Shown here: piece after piece, positions 24,999 to 33,709 of the stretch
How the letters are laid out: every line of letters starts with the position of its first letter
Numbering within the stretch: position 1 is the first letter of the stretch
Assembly: GCF_052056485.1 (NCBI RefSeq)
Contig: NZ_CP183948.1
Coordinates: 3,038,001-3,102,000, forward strand
Length of the DNA stretch: 64,000 bases
Reading direction: 5' to 3'
From: Paenibacillus_AQ nitricinens
GTDB taxonomy: Bacteria; Bacillota; Bacilli; Paenibacillales; Paenibacillaceae
Program-made: the position numbers and the translations under genes
Notes under the pieces: model-generated
Told to the model about the DNA's origin: nothing
Seen by the model: only the letters and a program-made list of their open reading frames with translations
Databases searched by the model: none

Positions 24999-26579
24999 AT
25001 GTACAACGTATTATTAGTAGACGATGAGATGTTGGATCTAGAAGGTATGAGACAATTTATTCCTTGGAATGAGCTTGGTATGGAAGTTGTGGAGGCTGCA
25101 AATAATGCGTTTACCGCGTGCGATATTTTAGATCAGCATGTGATTGATATTATCGTAAGTGATGTGAATATGCCGAATATGTCGGGTCTTGAGCTGGCCC
25201 GAATTGCCATAGAGAAAAAAAAGGATATACGCGTGATATTTGTAAGCGGTTACCAAGATTTTAGTTATGTTAAGCAAGCTTTGTCACTAAAGGCGTATAG
25301 TTACGTCCTTAAGCCCATGGATGATAGTGAACTCATTGCTGCACTTCAGAAAGTAAGGCAGGATTTAGACGATGAACGTAAGCGCCGTGATGTTGAAGAA
25401 GCCTATCAGCATATGATTCCAATGGCCAAAAATGATTTGTTAATCCGCTTATTCGAAGGAGAATGGGAAGAGGGTAGCCAGGCCGGAATGTTGTCGCTTG
25501 TGAAGTCATACGGTTTGGATAAGCTGAATTGGCCTGTTCGTGTAGCTGTCTTGGAGCTTGACTACTTCAACTGGCTTCAAGGACAGGATAATCTATCTAA
25601 ACATCAAATGGCCAAGGACTTCCTTTATGAAGTGAATAGAATAGGTCAGAAGCACGGAATGCCACATTGTTACAAGGTATCGGCCTATCGGATTGCATTA
25701 TTGATTAACGAGCAGGAAATGGAAAAGTTTACTGCGGATATTTACGCCTCGATTCGAGCGAAGTTTCCAGTCACAATGACTGTAGGTGTAGGCAAACCAA
25801 CATTTTCTATGGAACAGATTCATATCTCCTATCGACAAGCTATGGAAGCTGTGGACGGGAAAATGTTTATTGGCAAGGGCAATCTAATTATGTATGAAAC
25901 CGTTAGCAGCGAACCGGGGATGATCGATGCCCGTATGTTAGATACCCGTATGGATACGCTGTTTAAAGCGGTGAAAGAGTATGAGTTAGTTCTTATTTAT
26001 GATGAGATAGACAAGTTATTCCGCTCTGTAAGTAGTTTAAGATCCAAATTCACGATTCATAATCTGGCAATGTATATCATTTGGAAGCTGGATCAGCAGT
26101 TAAAGGATGTTAGTGAGGATTTATTTGAAATTTTAGGTATGGAGATACATAGTTTAGATGTTTTACACCAATTCGATACGATCAGCGATATTCGCTCATG
26201 GCTCGTACTCAAAACGTTTGAGATCTCAGAGTACCTGCGTAGTAAATCAGATTCAGTGAACCATAAATTGATTAGAGAAATCATCCAAACGATGCAGGAC
26301 AGAATGAGCGATAACTTTACGCTTAAAGATATTGCGCAGCAGTTCTCTTTCTCCCCTAACTATTTGGGTTACCTATTCAAAGAGGAAACTGGGAAAACGT
26401 TCAGCGAAGTACTTACACAGCTTCGAATGGATCAAGCAGGCAAGCTTTTAAAAGATCCGACATGCAAAATCTATGAAATCGCTAGCAAGGTAGGCTATCG
26501 GTATCTCCCTTATTTCAGCAGACAGTTCAAAGAGGCTTATGGTATGACACCTATGGAGTATCGTAAGCGCGACAAGTGA
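24999..26579 (+). CDS. YesN-type response regulator (REC plus AraC HTH)
   Basis: 526 residues. An N-terminal receiver domain has the acidic pair in 'LLVDDEMLD', phospho-acceptor Asp55 in 'IIVSDVNMPN', and Lys in 'YVLKPMDDSE'. A long middle domain follows, then a C-terminal AraC double helix-turn-helix ('LKDIAQQFSFSPNYLGYLFK', 'ASKVGYRYLPYFSRQFKEAY'). ATG 24999 is set by AAAGGGG 8 nt upstream; the reading from 24975 adds 8 residues. It is coupled to the YesM-like kinase 17 bp downstream and probably activates the adjacent importer genes. Confidence 0.93.
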   Translation: MYNVLLVDDEMLDLEGMRQFIPWNELGMEVVEAANNAFTACDILDQHVIDIIVSDVNMPNMSGLELARIAIEKKKDIRVIFVSGYQDFSYVKQALSLKAYSYVLKPMDDSELIAALQKVRQDLDDERKRRDVEEAYQHMIPMAKNDLLIRLFEGEWEEGSQAGMLSLVKSYGLDKLNWPVRVAVLELDYFNWLQGQDNLSKHQMAKDFLYEVNRIGQKHGMPHCYKVSAYRIALLINEQEMEKFTADIYASIRAKFPVTMTVGVGKPTFSMEQIHISYRQAMEAVDGKMFIGKGNLIMYETVSSEPGMIDARMLDTRMDTLFKAVKEYELVLIYDEIDKLFRSVSSLRSKFTIHNLAMYIIWKLDQQLKDVSEDLFEILGMEIHSLDVLHQFDTISDIRSWLVLKTFEISEYLRSKSDSVNHKLIREIIQTMQDRMSDNFTLKDIAQQFSFSPNYLGYLFKEETGKTFSEVLTQLRMDQAGKLLKDPTCKIYEIASKVGYRYLPYFSRQFKEAYGMTPMEYRKRDK

Positions 26580-26595
26580 TGGGGGATGATGTTCT

Positions 26596-28344
26596 ATGAA
26601 AATGCGAAGAAGACATAAATATGTGCCGATTGGGTATAAGTTAATGCTGACGTATATGTTTTTTATTATTATTCCTATATCCTTGATAGGGTTCGTCTCT
26701 CATTCCATGTATAATGATTCATTGCGCGAACATATCAATACGAATATTAAAGGAACGTTATTGCAGATACGTGACAATATTGATTATAAAATGGACGAAG
26801 TTACTCGAATATCAACGCAATTATACAGTGATTTTGATTTTTATCGAAATCTTCGGAGTTATGAGGAAGGCTGGGAAAATTACGATCGGATGTCTAAGAA
26901 GGTGCTGCCGAAGCTTGACGTAGCTATTCAATCTACAGGTGTGAAGATAGGAATGTCGCTATTCTTAAAGAATGAATCGATCCCTGAGATCTATTCGAAT
27001 TCACTTGAGGGCTATTTGGATAATAGTAGCTTTTATCATCTCTACCACATGAAACGAATTGAAGGTAAATCCTGGTACTATGATTTTCCAACTGAAAAGT
27101 ACGCTGAAACTATGAAATGGTGGCAGATCGAGAGCGATGTAGAGAATAACCGCATCTCTTTGCTCCGTAGACTAATTGATACATACGAACCTCTTAAGCC
27201 TAAAGAGATAGGATTCCTGCGGATTAATGTAAGAATTCCAGATCTATTTGACAGTGTCAGTTATACGAAGATAGGAAAAGGAAGTAATTTAATTATAAAA
27301 AATGAGTTTGGAAGAACGATGTATCAATCGGGTGAACTACCGGAGAACTATACTAATGAAGCCGAACTAAATAAGGATTACCTTACGATTAAAGAAACGA
27401 TTATGGTTGCTAACCAAGCATGGCAATTAATCGCGCTTGTTCCAATTGCAATCCTTGAAAAGGATGCAATGAAGGTACGTTTGTTTATTATTTTAATGTG
27501 TCTCATATGCTGTGTGGTTTTTAGCTTTGTAGGCATATTTATATCCCGTTATTTTTCGATTCGGATTAATAAGTTCGTATATGTGCTTAATGCTTATCGG
27601 GAAGGTGATCTTCACAAGCGTATAAAATATCGGGGGAAGGATGAATTCTCTCAGATAGCAACTGCGCTGAATGATATGGGTGAGAATATTGATATGTTGA
27701 TTAAAGAGGTATATCTGACGCAGCTCCAGAAGAAAGAAGCGGAGCTTGAAATCCTACAATCGCAAATCAACCCACATTTCCTGTACAATACATTGTCGTC
27801 TATTATTCAATTAGCCAAGTTTGGTCAAAATGAGAAGCTGCAGAAGATGGTACTGGAGTTAGCGAAGTTTTATCGTTTAACACTAAATGAAGGCCGTACG
27901 ATGATTCCGGTTCCAACCGAAATTGAGCAAGCCAACGCCTATTTAGAAATCCAGAAAATTAAATATGGTGACCGCTTGGAGGTTATGTTTGATTTTGATA
28001 CTGAGATCTGGCCTTACGAGACTATTAAACTGATTCTACAACCTTTTATCGAGAACGTGCTGAAGCATGCTTGGTGCGGCGATCACATTCATTTGCGGAT
28101 AGTAGGACGTAAGGAAGGCGATAGTATTCTCTTCCGAATCATTGACGATGGTATAGGCATCAGACAGGAACGGATTGATCAAATATTCGATTCGAAGGGT
28201 CATACGAACACCGGTTATGGCGTCCGTAATGTGGATCAACGGATTAAACTGCAATATGGGCCTGAGTATGGCGTAACTATTTTTAGTCGTGTCGGAATTG
28301 GCACTTCAGTTCAGATCTTGATTCCTGCCAAAAAAAGAAAGTAA
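26596..28344 (+). CDS. YesM-type sensor histidine kinase
   Basis: 582 residues. Two membrane segments (about 16-38 and 296-318) flank an extracellular Cache-like sensor; a HAMP linker follows, then the His_kinase domain with the phospho-His in 'INPHFLYNTLSSI' and a C-terminal ATPase ('FIENVLKHAW', 'DDGIGI', 'GYGVRNVDQRI'). This is the kinase half of the YesM/YesN pair that in Paenibacillus typically senses sugars beside LplB/LplC importers. GGGGGATG provides the ribosome binding site. Confidence 0.93.
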   Translation: MKMRRRHKYVPIGYKLMLTYMFFIIIPISLIGFVSHSMYNDSLREHINTNIKGTLLQIRDNIDYKMDEVTRISTQLYSDFDFYRNLRSYEEGWENYDRMSKKVLPKLDVAIQSTGVKIGMSLFLKNESIPEIYSNSLEGYLDNSSFYHLYHMKRIEGKSWYYDFPTEKYAETMKWWQIESDVENNRISLLRRLIDTYEPLKPKEIGFLRINVRIPDLFDSVSYTKIGKGSNLIIKNEFGRTMYQSGELPENYTNEAELNKDYLTIKETIMVANQAWQLIALVPIAILEKDAMKVRLFIILMCLICCVVFSFVGIFISRYFSIRINKFVYVLNAYREGDLHKRIKYRGKDEFSQIATALNDMGENIDMLIKEVYLTQLQKKEAELEILQSQINPHFLYNTLSSIIQLAKFGQNEKLQKMVLELAKFYRLTLNEGRTMIPVPTEIEQANAYLEIQKIKYGDRLEVMFDFDTEIWPYETIKLILQPFIENVLKHAWCGDHIHLRIVGRKEGDSILFRIIDDGIGIRQERIDQIFDSKGHTNTGYGVRNVDQRIKLQYGPEYGVTIFSRVGIGTSVQILIPAKKRK

Positions 28345-28369
28345 GGCGCATTGTTGTTGTGTTATAGAG

Positions 28370-28413
28370 AAAGGGGTCTTAAAGCTAGTTAGTGCTAGCT
28401 TTAAGACCCCTTT
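28370..28413. terminator. Strong, possibly bidirectional terminator
   Basis: A 19-bp near-perfect stem, AAAGGGGTCTTAAAGCTAG (28370-28388) / CTAGCTTTAAGACCCCTTT (28395-28413), with a 6-nt loop, lies between the convergent kinase and DUF1657 genes. Confidence 0.85.
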
Positions 28414-28432
28414 GATTGTTCAAGTGATAAAT

Positions 28433-28639
28433 TTAGAAGCCTTTGTATTGAGGTTCTTCAGACTCTAATTCAGTTACCCGATTTTCAACCTGTGTTACGA
28501 TTTGCTGCGTTTGCTCAGCTGCATTTGTAAATAACGTTTTTGCACTTTCGTTTTGTGTTTCAAGTGCAAATTGCTCAAGGCTCGCTTGTGCACCTTTTAA
28601 AGAAGATAAACATGTTTTTACTTGTGAGGCTACTGTCAT
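28433..28639 (-). CDS. DUF1657-domain protein (spore-associated)
   Basis: 68 residues, a small helical protein: 'VKTCLSSLKGAQASLEQFAL', 'ETQNESAKTLFTNAAEQTQ', matching DUF1657. Such proteins are found beside DUF421 and SpoVA genes in spore formers and are linked to spore heat resistance and germination (spoVA2mob-type operons). AGAGGAGAG is the ribosome binding site. It is divergent from the DUF421 gene, whose C-terminus carries a related segment. No SpoVA genes are in the window. Confidence 0.88.
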   Translation of the reverse strand: MTVASQVKTCLSSLKGAQASLEQFALETQNESAKTLFTNAAEQTQQIVTQVENRVTELESEEPQYKGF

Positions 28640-28667
28640 TAGGTTTCTCTCCTCTGTTTAAAGTTTT

Positions 28668-28674
28668 TAGCATG
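28668..28674 (-). promoter_or_regulatory. Candidate sigma-G/F type -10 element for the DUF1657 gene
   Basis: On the minus strand CATGCTA (28674 to 28668) is close to the forespore sigma consensus -10 CATACTA and lies 29 bp before the start codon. The -35 region 17 bp upstream (GGGTTG) is a poor match, so this is tentative. Confidence 0.3.
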
Positions 28675-28845
28675 ACGTTTCCTATTGTCCTCAACCCCCA
28701 CTTTAGTTATGCAGGAAAAAAATACAAACGTTTCAAGTAACCCGATTTCCATAAAAAAGTAGTCTAATTTAGGATTGAATAAACCGTATTTAACAAATAA
28801 TGAGTGTTAATAAACAAGGGTTGATTTAAAAGGAGGGTATTTGTA

Positions 28846-29706
28846 ATGCCGGAGTGGTTGGAGGTTGTAGTTCGAACACTCTTTGCTGTGGTAGTCCTTT
28901 TCTTATTAACGAAATTGTTGGGAAAGAGACAAGTTTCACAGCTTTCGTTCTTTGAGTACATTACGGGAATAACCATCGGTAGCTTGGCCGCCTACATTTC
29001 TATGGACACGGATAAGTATTGGCATTTGGGCCTGATTGCACTTGTGGTTTGGGTGGCCTGTTCGCTTGGTATTGAATTTGTTCAGACCAAGAGTAAGAAA
29101 GCAAGAGATTTTATTGATTTTAAGGCTACTGTACTTATTAAGGACGGTAAAATACTCGAAGATAATATGAAAAAGGAACTCTTGACTACAGATGAATTAT
29201 TAGCGAAACTTCGTGCTAAAGATGTATTCAACATATCTGAAGTTGAGTTTGCGATTATGGAGTCTGACGGAGCGATAAATATTCTGCTTAAGAAGGAGTA
29301 TCTCCCGCTATCGGCAAAGGATCTGGGTGTGAGGGTAGCCCCACAGAAAGAATCACAAGCTGTCATCATGGATGGGAAAGTATTAGATAAACCGCTAGAC
29401 ACCTTAAATCTGACACGCAGCTGGCTTGATGGAGCGCTTGAGAAAATGGGGCTAACCGTCGAGAATGTATTTCTCGGGCAAGTTGATTCTTACGGTGAGC
29501 TGACGGTCGATTTGTATGCTGATAACTTTAAAGTTCCACAGCCACAAGATAAACCACAATTATATGCTTTGCTCAAAAAATGTGAAGCGGATCTGGAAAT
29601 GTTCAGTTTGTCGACAGATAATGAAAAAGCAAAAAAAATGTATGAACAGTGCTCAGAGCAATTGCAAGCATCTTTGAAAGTGCTAAAGCCTTTAATCCAA
29701 AGTTGA
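28846..29706 (+). CDS. DUF421 (YetF-like) membrane protein with DUF1657-like C-terminus
   Basis: 286 residues. Three N-terminal membrane helices and 'FLLTKLLGKRQVSQLSFFEY', 'ITIGSLAAYISMD' mark DUF421; the cytoplasmic part has the two YetF repeats ('LKSIKSLA'-like region; 'KEYLPLSAKDLGV'; 'VFLGQVDSYGELTVDLYAD'). The last ~45 residues, 'CEADLEMFSLSTDNEKAKKM' then 'YEQCSEQLQASLKVL', line up with the neighbouring DUF1657 protein. AAAGGAGGG precedes ATG. Probably in the spore inner membrane. Confidence 0.85.
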   Translation: MPEWLEVVVRTLFAVVVLFLLTKLLGKRQVSQLSFFEYITGITIGSLAAYISMDTDKYWHLGLIALVVWVACSLGIEFVQTKSKKARDFIDFKATVLIKDGKILEDNMKKELLTTDELLAKLRAKDVFNISEVEFAIMESDGAINILLKKEYLPLSAKDLGVRVAPQKESQAVIMDGKVLDKPLDTLNLTRSWLDGALEKMGLTVENVFLGQVDSYGELTVDLYADNFKVPQPQDKPQLYALLKKCEADLEMFSLSTDNEKAKKMYEQCSEQLQASLKVLKPLIQS

Positions 29707-29736
29707 TGGGCGCTAACAAACCTCATACAAAAACAC

Positions 29737-29771
29737 GAAAGAACCGGTTATTCATTCCGGTTCTTTCTTTG
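29737..29771 (+). terminator. Rho-independent terminator
   Basis: Perfect stem GAAAGAACCGG (29737-29747) / CCGGTTCTTTC (29757-29767) with a short T-rich tail, 30 bp after the DUF421 stop. Confidence 0.8.
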
Positions 29772-29864
29772 TCTGCAGCTAAATGGAGTAGAAAGTATAA
29801 ACCTGGTAAACCATTGGCAAACTAAGCCAGATTGATACAACGCAAAAAAGGAGGTATACAGCCA

Positions 29865-31307
29865 ATGTCAGGAATTTTAGAGACCATTAAAGATCAACTG
29901 GTGGGTAGCAGTGATACGGTGTATCAGAACATTTCTGTTCATGGGCATACCTGTCAGTTGATCTATTTACCCTCCATCATCGATTCTAAGACACTTCATG
30001 AAAGTATTGCATTACCGCTAATCGCAGAAGCCAATGTAAAGTTAGAATGGCCTGACTTCTTAGAACGGTTAGATCAAGGCGTTGTTTTTCCCGTCTCCTA
30101 TTTTAAGATGTATGACCTACAAAAGATTGTAGATTTGATCGTTGCAGGGAAAGTAGTGCTTTATATAGAGGACCTTCCTTATGTTTATTATTTTGAAATT
30201 ACCCAATATCAAAAAAGATCAGTGACCGAATCACAAAACGAACTTGTAGTGATTGGTCCCCAAGAGGCTTTCATTGAAGATATTGAAACGAATCTCTCTT
30301 TGATTCGACATAAAATTAAACATCCGGATCTAAAAACCATGCATTATTCAATTGGGAAATATACAAAAACTGATGTGTATGTGGTCTATATTGAAGGACT
30401 TTACAAAAAAGAAGTTCTAGCTGAGATTAAACAGAAACTCGATGAAATAGATATTGACGGGATACTGGGTATTAGTTACCTATCGGAACATTTGAGAAAG
30501 GGAAACTTCACCCCTTTTCCGGTATTTCAATATACAGAACGCCCTGACTCAGTAGCGGCTTCGCTGATGGAAGGTCGGGTCGGAATCTTACAAGACGGAA
30601 CACCAACTGCAATGATTGCACCGACATCCCTTTTTACAATGCTGCAATCCTCTGAGGATTATTACCAAAGCTTTTATGCGGCAAGCTGGATTCGTATTGT
30701 TCGATTTATGTTCTCAATCATATCCATGATTCTTCCATCACTTTATGTAGCGATTACAACCTTTCATCCTCAAATCATTCCACCGAATCTGTTAATTACC
30801 ATTGCTTCAGCGAGAGAGAACATTCCTTTCTCAGCGCTTACCGAGGCTTTAATTATGGAGCTAACCTTTGAAGCGCTTAGAGAGGCTGGGACTAGAATTC
30901 CAAAGCCTGTTGGGCAGACGGTTTCAATTATTGGGGGTATCGTTATTGGTCAGGCTGCGGTCCAAGCAGGAATTGTATCTGCACCAATGGTTATTGTGGT
31001 TTCTATTACTGGAATTGCCACTTATATCATCCCCCATTATGAGCTTGGTCTGACTTTCCGACTACTTCGTTTCCCGTTACTGATTATGGGTGGAACCATG
31101 GGGTTGCTCGGGGTATATATTACAGCTTTTTTGATTTATGGACATTTAGCTAATTTAAGGCCGTTAGGTGCTCCATATTTGCAACCCGTTGCCCCATTTG
31201 TGTTACAGGACTGGAAGGATACATTAGCCCGGTTTCCCTCGAACTTTATGACGAAACGCAGCAACCTCTATACAGATAGGAATAAAAGGAGACAGAAAGA
31301 GAAATGA
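29865..31307 (+). CDS. GerA-family spore germination protein (germinant receptor A subunit)
   Basis: 480 residues. A hydrophilic N-terminal region (~residues 1-260) leads to four to five membrane segments, with signature sequences 'LMEGRVGILQDGTPTAMIAP', 'YQSFYAASWIRIVRFMF', 'ENIPFSALTEALIMELTFEA' and 'REAGTRIPKPVGQTVSIIGG'. The N-terminal domain is shorter than in many GerAA proteins. ATG 29865 follows AAAAGGAGG by 11 nt; the 11-residue extension from 29832 includes that site. It overlaps the gerC-type gene by 4 bp and forms the A subunit of a spore inner-membrane receptor. Confidence 0.93.
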   Translation: MSGILETIKDQLVGSSDTVYQNISVHGHTCQLIYLPSIIDSKTLHESIALPLIAEANVKLEWPDFLERLDQGVVFPVSYFKMYDLQKIVDLIVAGKVVLYIEDLPYVYYFEITQYQKRSVTESQNELVVIGPQEAFIEDIETNLSLIRHKIKHPDLKTMHYSIGKYTKTDVYVVYIEGLYKKEVLAEIKQKLDEIDIDGILGISYLSEHLRKGNFTPFPVFQYTERPDSVAASLMEGRVGILQDGTPTAMIAPTSLFTMLQSSEDYYQSFYAASWIRIVRFMFSIISMILPSLYVAITTFHPQIIPPNLLITIASARENIPFSALTEALIMELTFEALREAGTRIPKPVGQTVSIIGGIVIGQAAVQAGIVSAPMVIVVSITGIATYIIPHYELGLTFRLLRFPLLIMGGTMGLLGVYITAFLIYGHLANLRPLGAPYLQPVAPFVLQDWKDTLARFPSNFMTKRSNLYTDRNKRRQKEK

Positions 31308-32461
31308 GAATCCTGAAGATAGGAGTGATTGTAATCTTGCTCCTAAATATAACAGGCTGCTGGTCGTCAAAGGTAGAATTGGATGAACTAACATTTGTAT
31401 ACGGAATGTTTATTGATGAAGGCAAAGAACAAGGTACTATTGAAATTACGATTAACTCACCCTTGCCCAATCGGCTTAACGCAGCTGGACAACCTTCAAG
31501 TGGCGGAGGAGGAGACGGGAAAACTTATTCTACAGTTTCTAAGACCTCAGGAACGATTGCAGACGCTATGTTGTTAATTCAAAAAGATTTAACACGTAAA
31601 CTTAGTCTTGCTCAATTAAATGTAATTGTCTTAGGGAAAACCTTTGCTGAACAAGGCATAAGTGAACTACTGCTATGGATTGAAAGAGAACCTAGTCTTC
31701 CTCTGGGTGCGTATGTTATGGCTAGCCCCGGAAGTGCCAAAGAAATGAGTACACTAGCACCTATTTACGAGCAATTGCCTTCGGATGTACTAAAGAACTT
31801 TGGATCAGAGAGATATTTGTTTTCTACTACGGTTAAGGATTGCTTGTTTGCAGAAGCATCAGGTGTTGGTTTTGCTATAAACAATCTTTCCTTTGGTAAA
31901 AAAGAAGAAGCAGCATCTAAGGATGGAAAACCGGAGTATTGGGCAGGAATCCAAGGGGCAATGCTGTTTCAAAAAGATAAGATGAAAGGAGTTCTTAAGC
32001 TTAAAGAGGGAAGGGCATTAGCTTGGGCGGCAGGCAGTCTTAAGCTGGCAGTTTACTCCGTCGATTGGGATGAGGGCAATGGTGGCGCAAGTGTTATATT
32101 TGTAAGCACGAAATCATCAAAGAAGTTAAATCAAACGGATAAAGGTCCTGTTTTCACAGTCAATTTAAAGGGGAAAGCTAGTGTTATTTATTTAAGGGAC
32201 CCTAAGAATAGGGATGCAGAGGAACTCGGCCAAATTATCATTGCAAAGCTTAAAGAGAAAGTCTCTGATCATCTTACCGAAGCTATTCGTAATACCCAAA
32301 AAGCAGGTGCCGATATTCTACAGCTCGGATTGTTACTGGAATGGAACGATCCAAAGCAATGGAAGCAAGTTAGAGAGCGCTGGGATAATTATTACGCTCA
32401 AGAGGCTGATATAAAGGTGAAGACAGATTTTAGCATTGTGGATTTTGGAACAGCAAAATAA
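31304..32461 (+). CDS. Ger(x)C-family spore germination lipoprotein (C subunit)
   Basis: 385 residues. Lipobox 'LNITGCWSSKVELDEL' (Cys19) is diagnostic for GerC, and three-domain GerAC features follow: 'SLAQLNVIVLGKTFAEQGI', 'LWIEREPSLPLGAYVMASP', and C-terminal 'LLLEWNDPKQWKQVRERWD'. It overlaps gerA by ATGA, so the subunits are translated together. Order here is A-C-B. It sits on the outer face of the spore inner membrane. Confidence 0.93.
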   Translation: MRILKIGVIVILLLNITGCWSSKVELDELTFVYGMFIDEGKEQGTIEITINSPLPNRLNAAGQPSSGGGGDGKTYSTVSKTSGTIADAMLLIQKDLTRKLSLAQLNVIVLGKTFAEQGISELLLWIEREPSLPLGAYVMASPGSAKEMSTLAPIYEQLPSDVLKNFGSERYLFSTTVKDCLFAEASGVGFAINNLSFGKKEEAASKDGKPEYWAGIQGAMLFQKDKMKGVLKLKEGRALAWAAGSLKLAVYSVDWDEGNGGASVIFVSTKSSKKLNQTDKGPVFTVNLKGKASVIYLRDPKNRDAEELGQIIIAKLKEKVSDHLTEAIRNTQKAGADILQLGLLLEWNDPKQWKQVRERWDNYYAQEADIKVKTDFSIVDFGTAK

Positions 32462-32481
32462 GACGTTTAGAGGGAGAAGTT

Positions 32482-33570
32482 ATGCGAACATCGAAATGGC
32501 AGCTGTTCCGTTTTTTCATTATTTTCTTCAGCTCTCAAACCACTATTTTTTTGATTCCGACTCTAATTGCTACTTCATCCTATCAAGGCTGGATTGCATT
32601 AATAGTGGGGTCATTATTAGGGTTGATCTTATTGTGGTTTACTTTTTACGTCGGTATGTTGCGCCCTAATCAAGCGTGGGTTAGCTTTGGAAAAGAGATC
32701 ATAGGTAAATGGCCACACAAGTTCATGCTTCTATTGCTCTTAAGCTGGTGTGTTTATTATGCATCTTATGATATTGAGAACTTTGTGCTATTCTTTGGTT
32801 CTAATTATTTGAGAGGAACTCCGCCTCTGTTTATTCAATGTGTAATTGGGCTGGTGATTATGTATACGGCAAGTTTAGGCTTTACAACGATAGCGTATAT
32901 GGCGGATGGTCTTTTTCTTGTTTTTTTCATCACGATGATCATTTTATTTAATTTATTTCTACCGAATGCGGACTTCAATATGCTGCCAGCCTTCATTCAT
33001 TATCATGATCCCGGGATTGCCCTGAAAGACTCTATTGTAGTCATGTCATGGTTTGGAGAATGGATTGTCCTCTTGTTTGTTGTGCCCGATCTAAAGCTTG
33101 AAGCGAAGATGCTCAAAAAATTAGTATTAACAGGGGTATTTGTCCTAGTCACTGTCTTAATTGGTTGGTCACTGACGATGATGAGTTTTGGTCCACACTT
33201 GGGTCAGCAACTGCAATATCCTTTCCTTGAATTGGTGCGTAGCTCCAAACAAGATAATTTGCTAGGTAATTCGGATCCGCTCTTAATTGGAATATGGTCA
33301 TCTTCTATGTTCATTCACAGCTCTTTTCTTATCTACGTAGCCTCTAGATGTGTATCGGGCTTGTTTAATACAAAAGCTAGAAAAATGTACATTCCCTTCT
33401 TAACAATAGCTTCAATATCGATAGCTTTTTTATATTCACGACACATAGGCAGTTATTATAAACACTATAATAGTTATGCTATTGTTGTCATTTGGCTAAT
33501 TGTTGAAAGCATCCCGATCTATTATGCCATCACGGCTTACTTTCGATATCGGAATAAAACGGCGAGGTAA
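32482..33570 (+). CDS. GerB-family spore germination permease (B subunit)
   Basis: 362 residues, about ten membrane segments, of the APC-superfamily spore permease group. 'KWQLFRFFIIFFSSQTTIFL' at the start and 'YADGLFLVFF'-type segments ('MADGLFLVFFITMIILFNL') are typical. It binds the germinant in other members. GAGGGAG precedes ATG 32482, 20 bp after gerC. It completes a receptor; the ligand (amino acid or sugar) cannot be read. Confidence 0.92.
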   Translation: MRTSKWQLFRFFIIFFSSQTTIFLIPTLIATSSYQGWIALIVGSLLGLILLWFTFYVGMLRPNQAWVSFGKEIIGKWPHKFMLLLLLSWCVYYASYDIENFVLFFGSNYLRGTPPLFIQCVIGLVIMYTASLGFTTIAYMADGLFLVFFITMIILFNLFLPNADFNMLPAFIHYHDPGIALKDSIVVMSWFGEWIVLLFVVPDLKLEAKMLKKLVLTGVFVLVTVLIGWSLTMMSFGPHLGQQLQYPFLELVRSSKQDNLLGNSDPLLIGIWSSSMFIHSSFLIYVASRCVSGLFNTKARKMYIPFLTIASISIAFLYSRHIGSYYKHYNSYAIVVIWLIVESIPIYYAITAYFRYRNKTAR

Positions 33571-33592
33571 ATGAAAACAGAGAGGGAAATCT

Positions 33593-33626
33593 AGGTGCTG
33601 CCTTTTTAATAGGTAGCACCTTTTCT
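33593..33626 (+). terminator. Rho-independent terminator
   Basis: AGGTGCTGCCT (33593-33603) pairs with AGGTAGCACCT (33611-33621) with one G-U pair, followed by TTTCTT. It closes the ger operon. Confidence 0.85.
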
Positions 33627-33709
33627 TGTGAATTATATATTGGATACACTTTCTGTTATGATGAAAGGAATTATTACAATAATTTCCTCAGATTGGATGG
33701 TGCATTTAC

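Noticed and set aside
28776..28805. Sigma-G promoter for the DUF421 gene based on TGAATA at 28776
   Set aside because: No acceptable -10 at 16-18 bp; the nearest candidate has only a 12-bp spacer.
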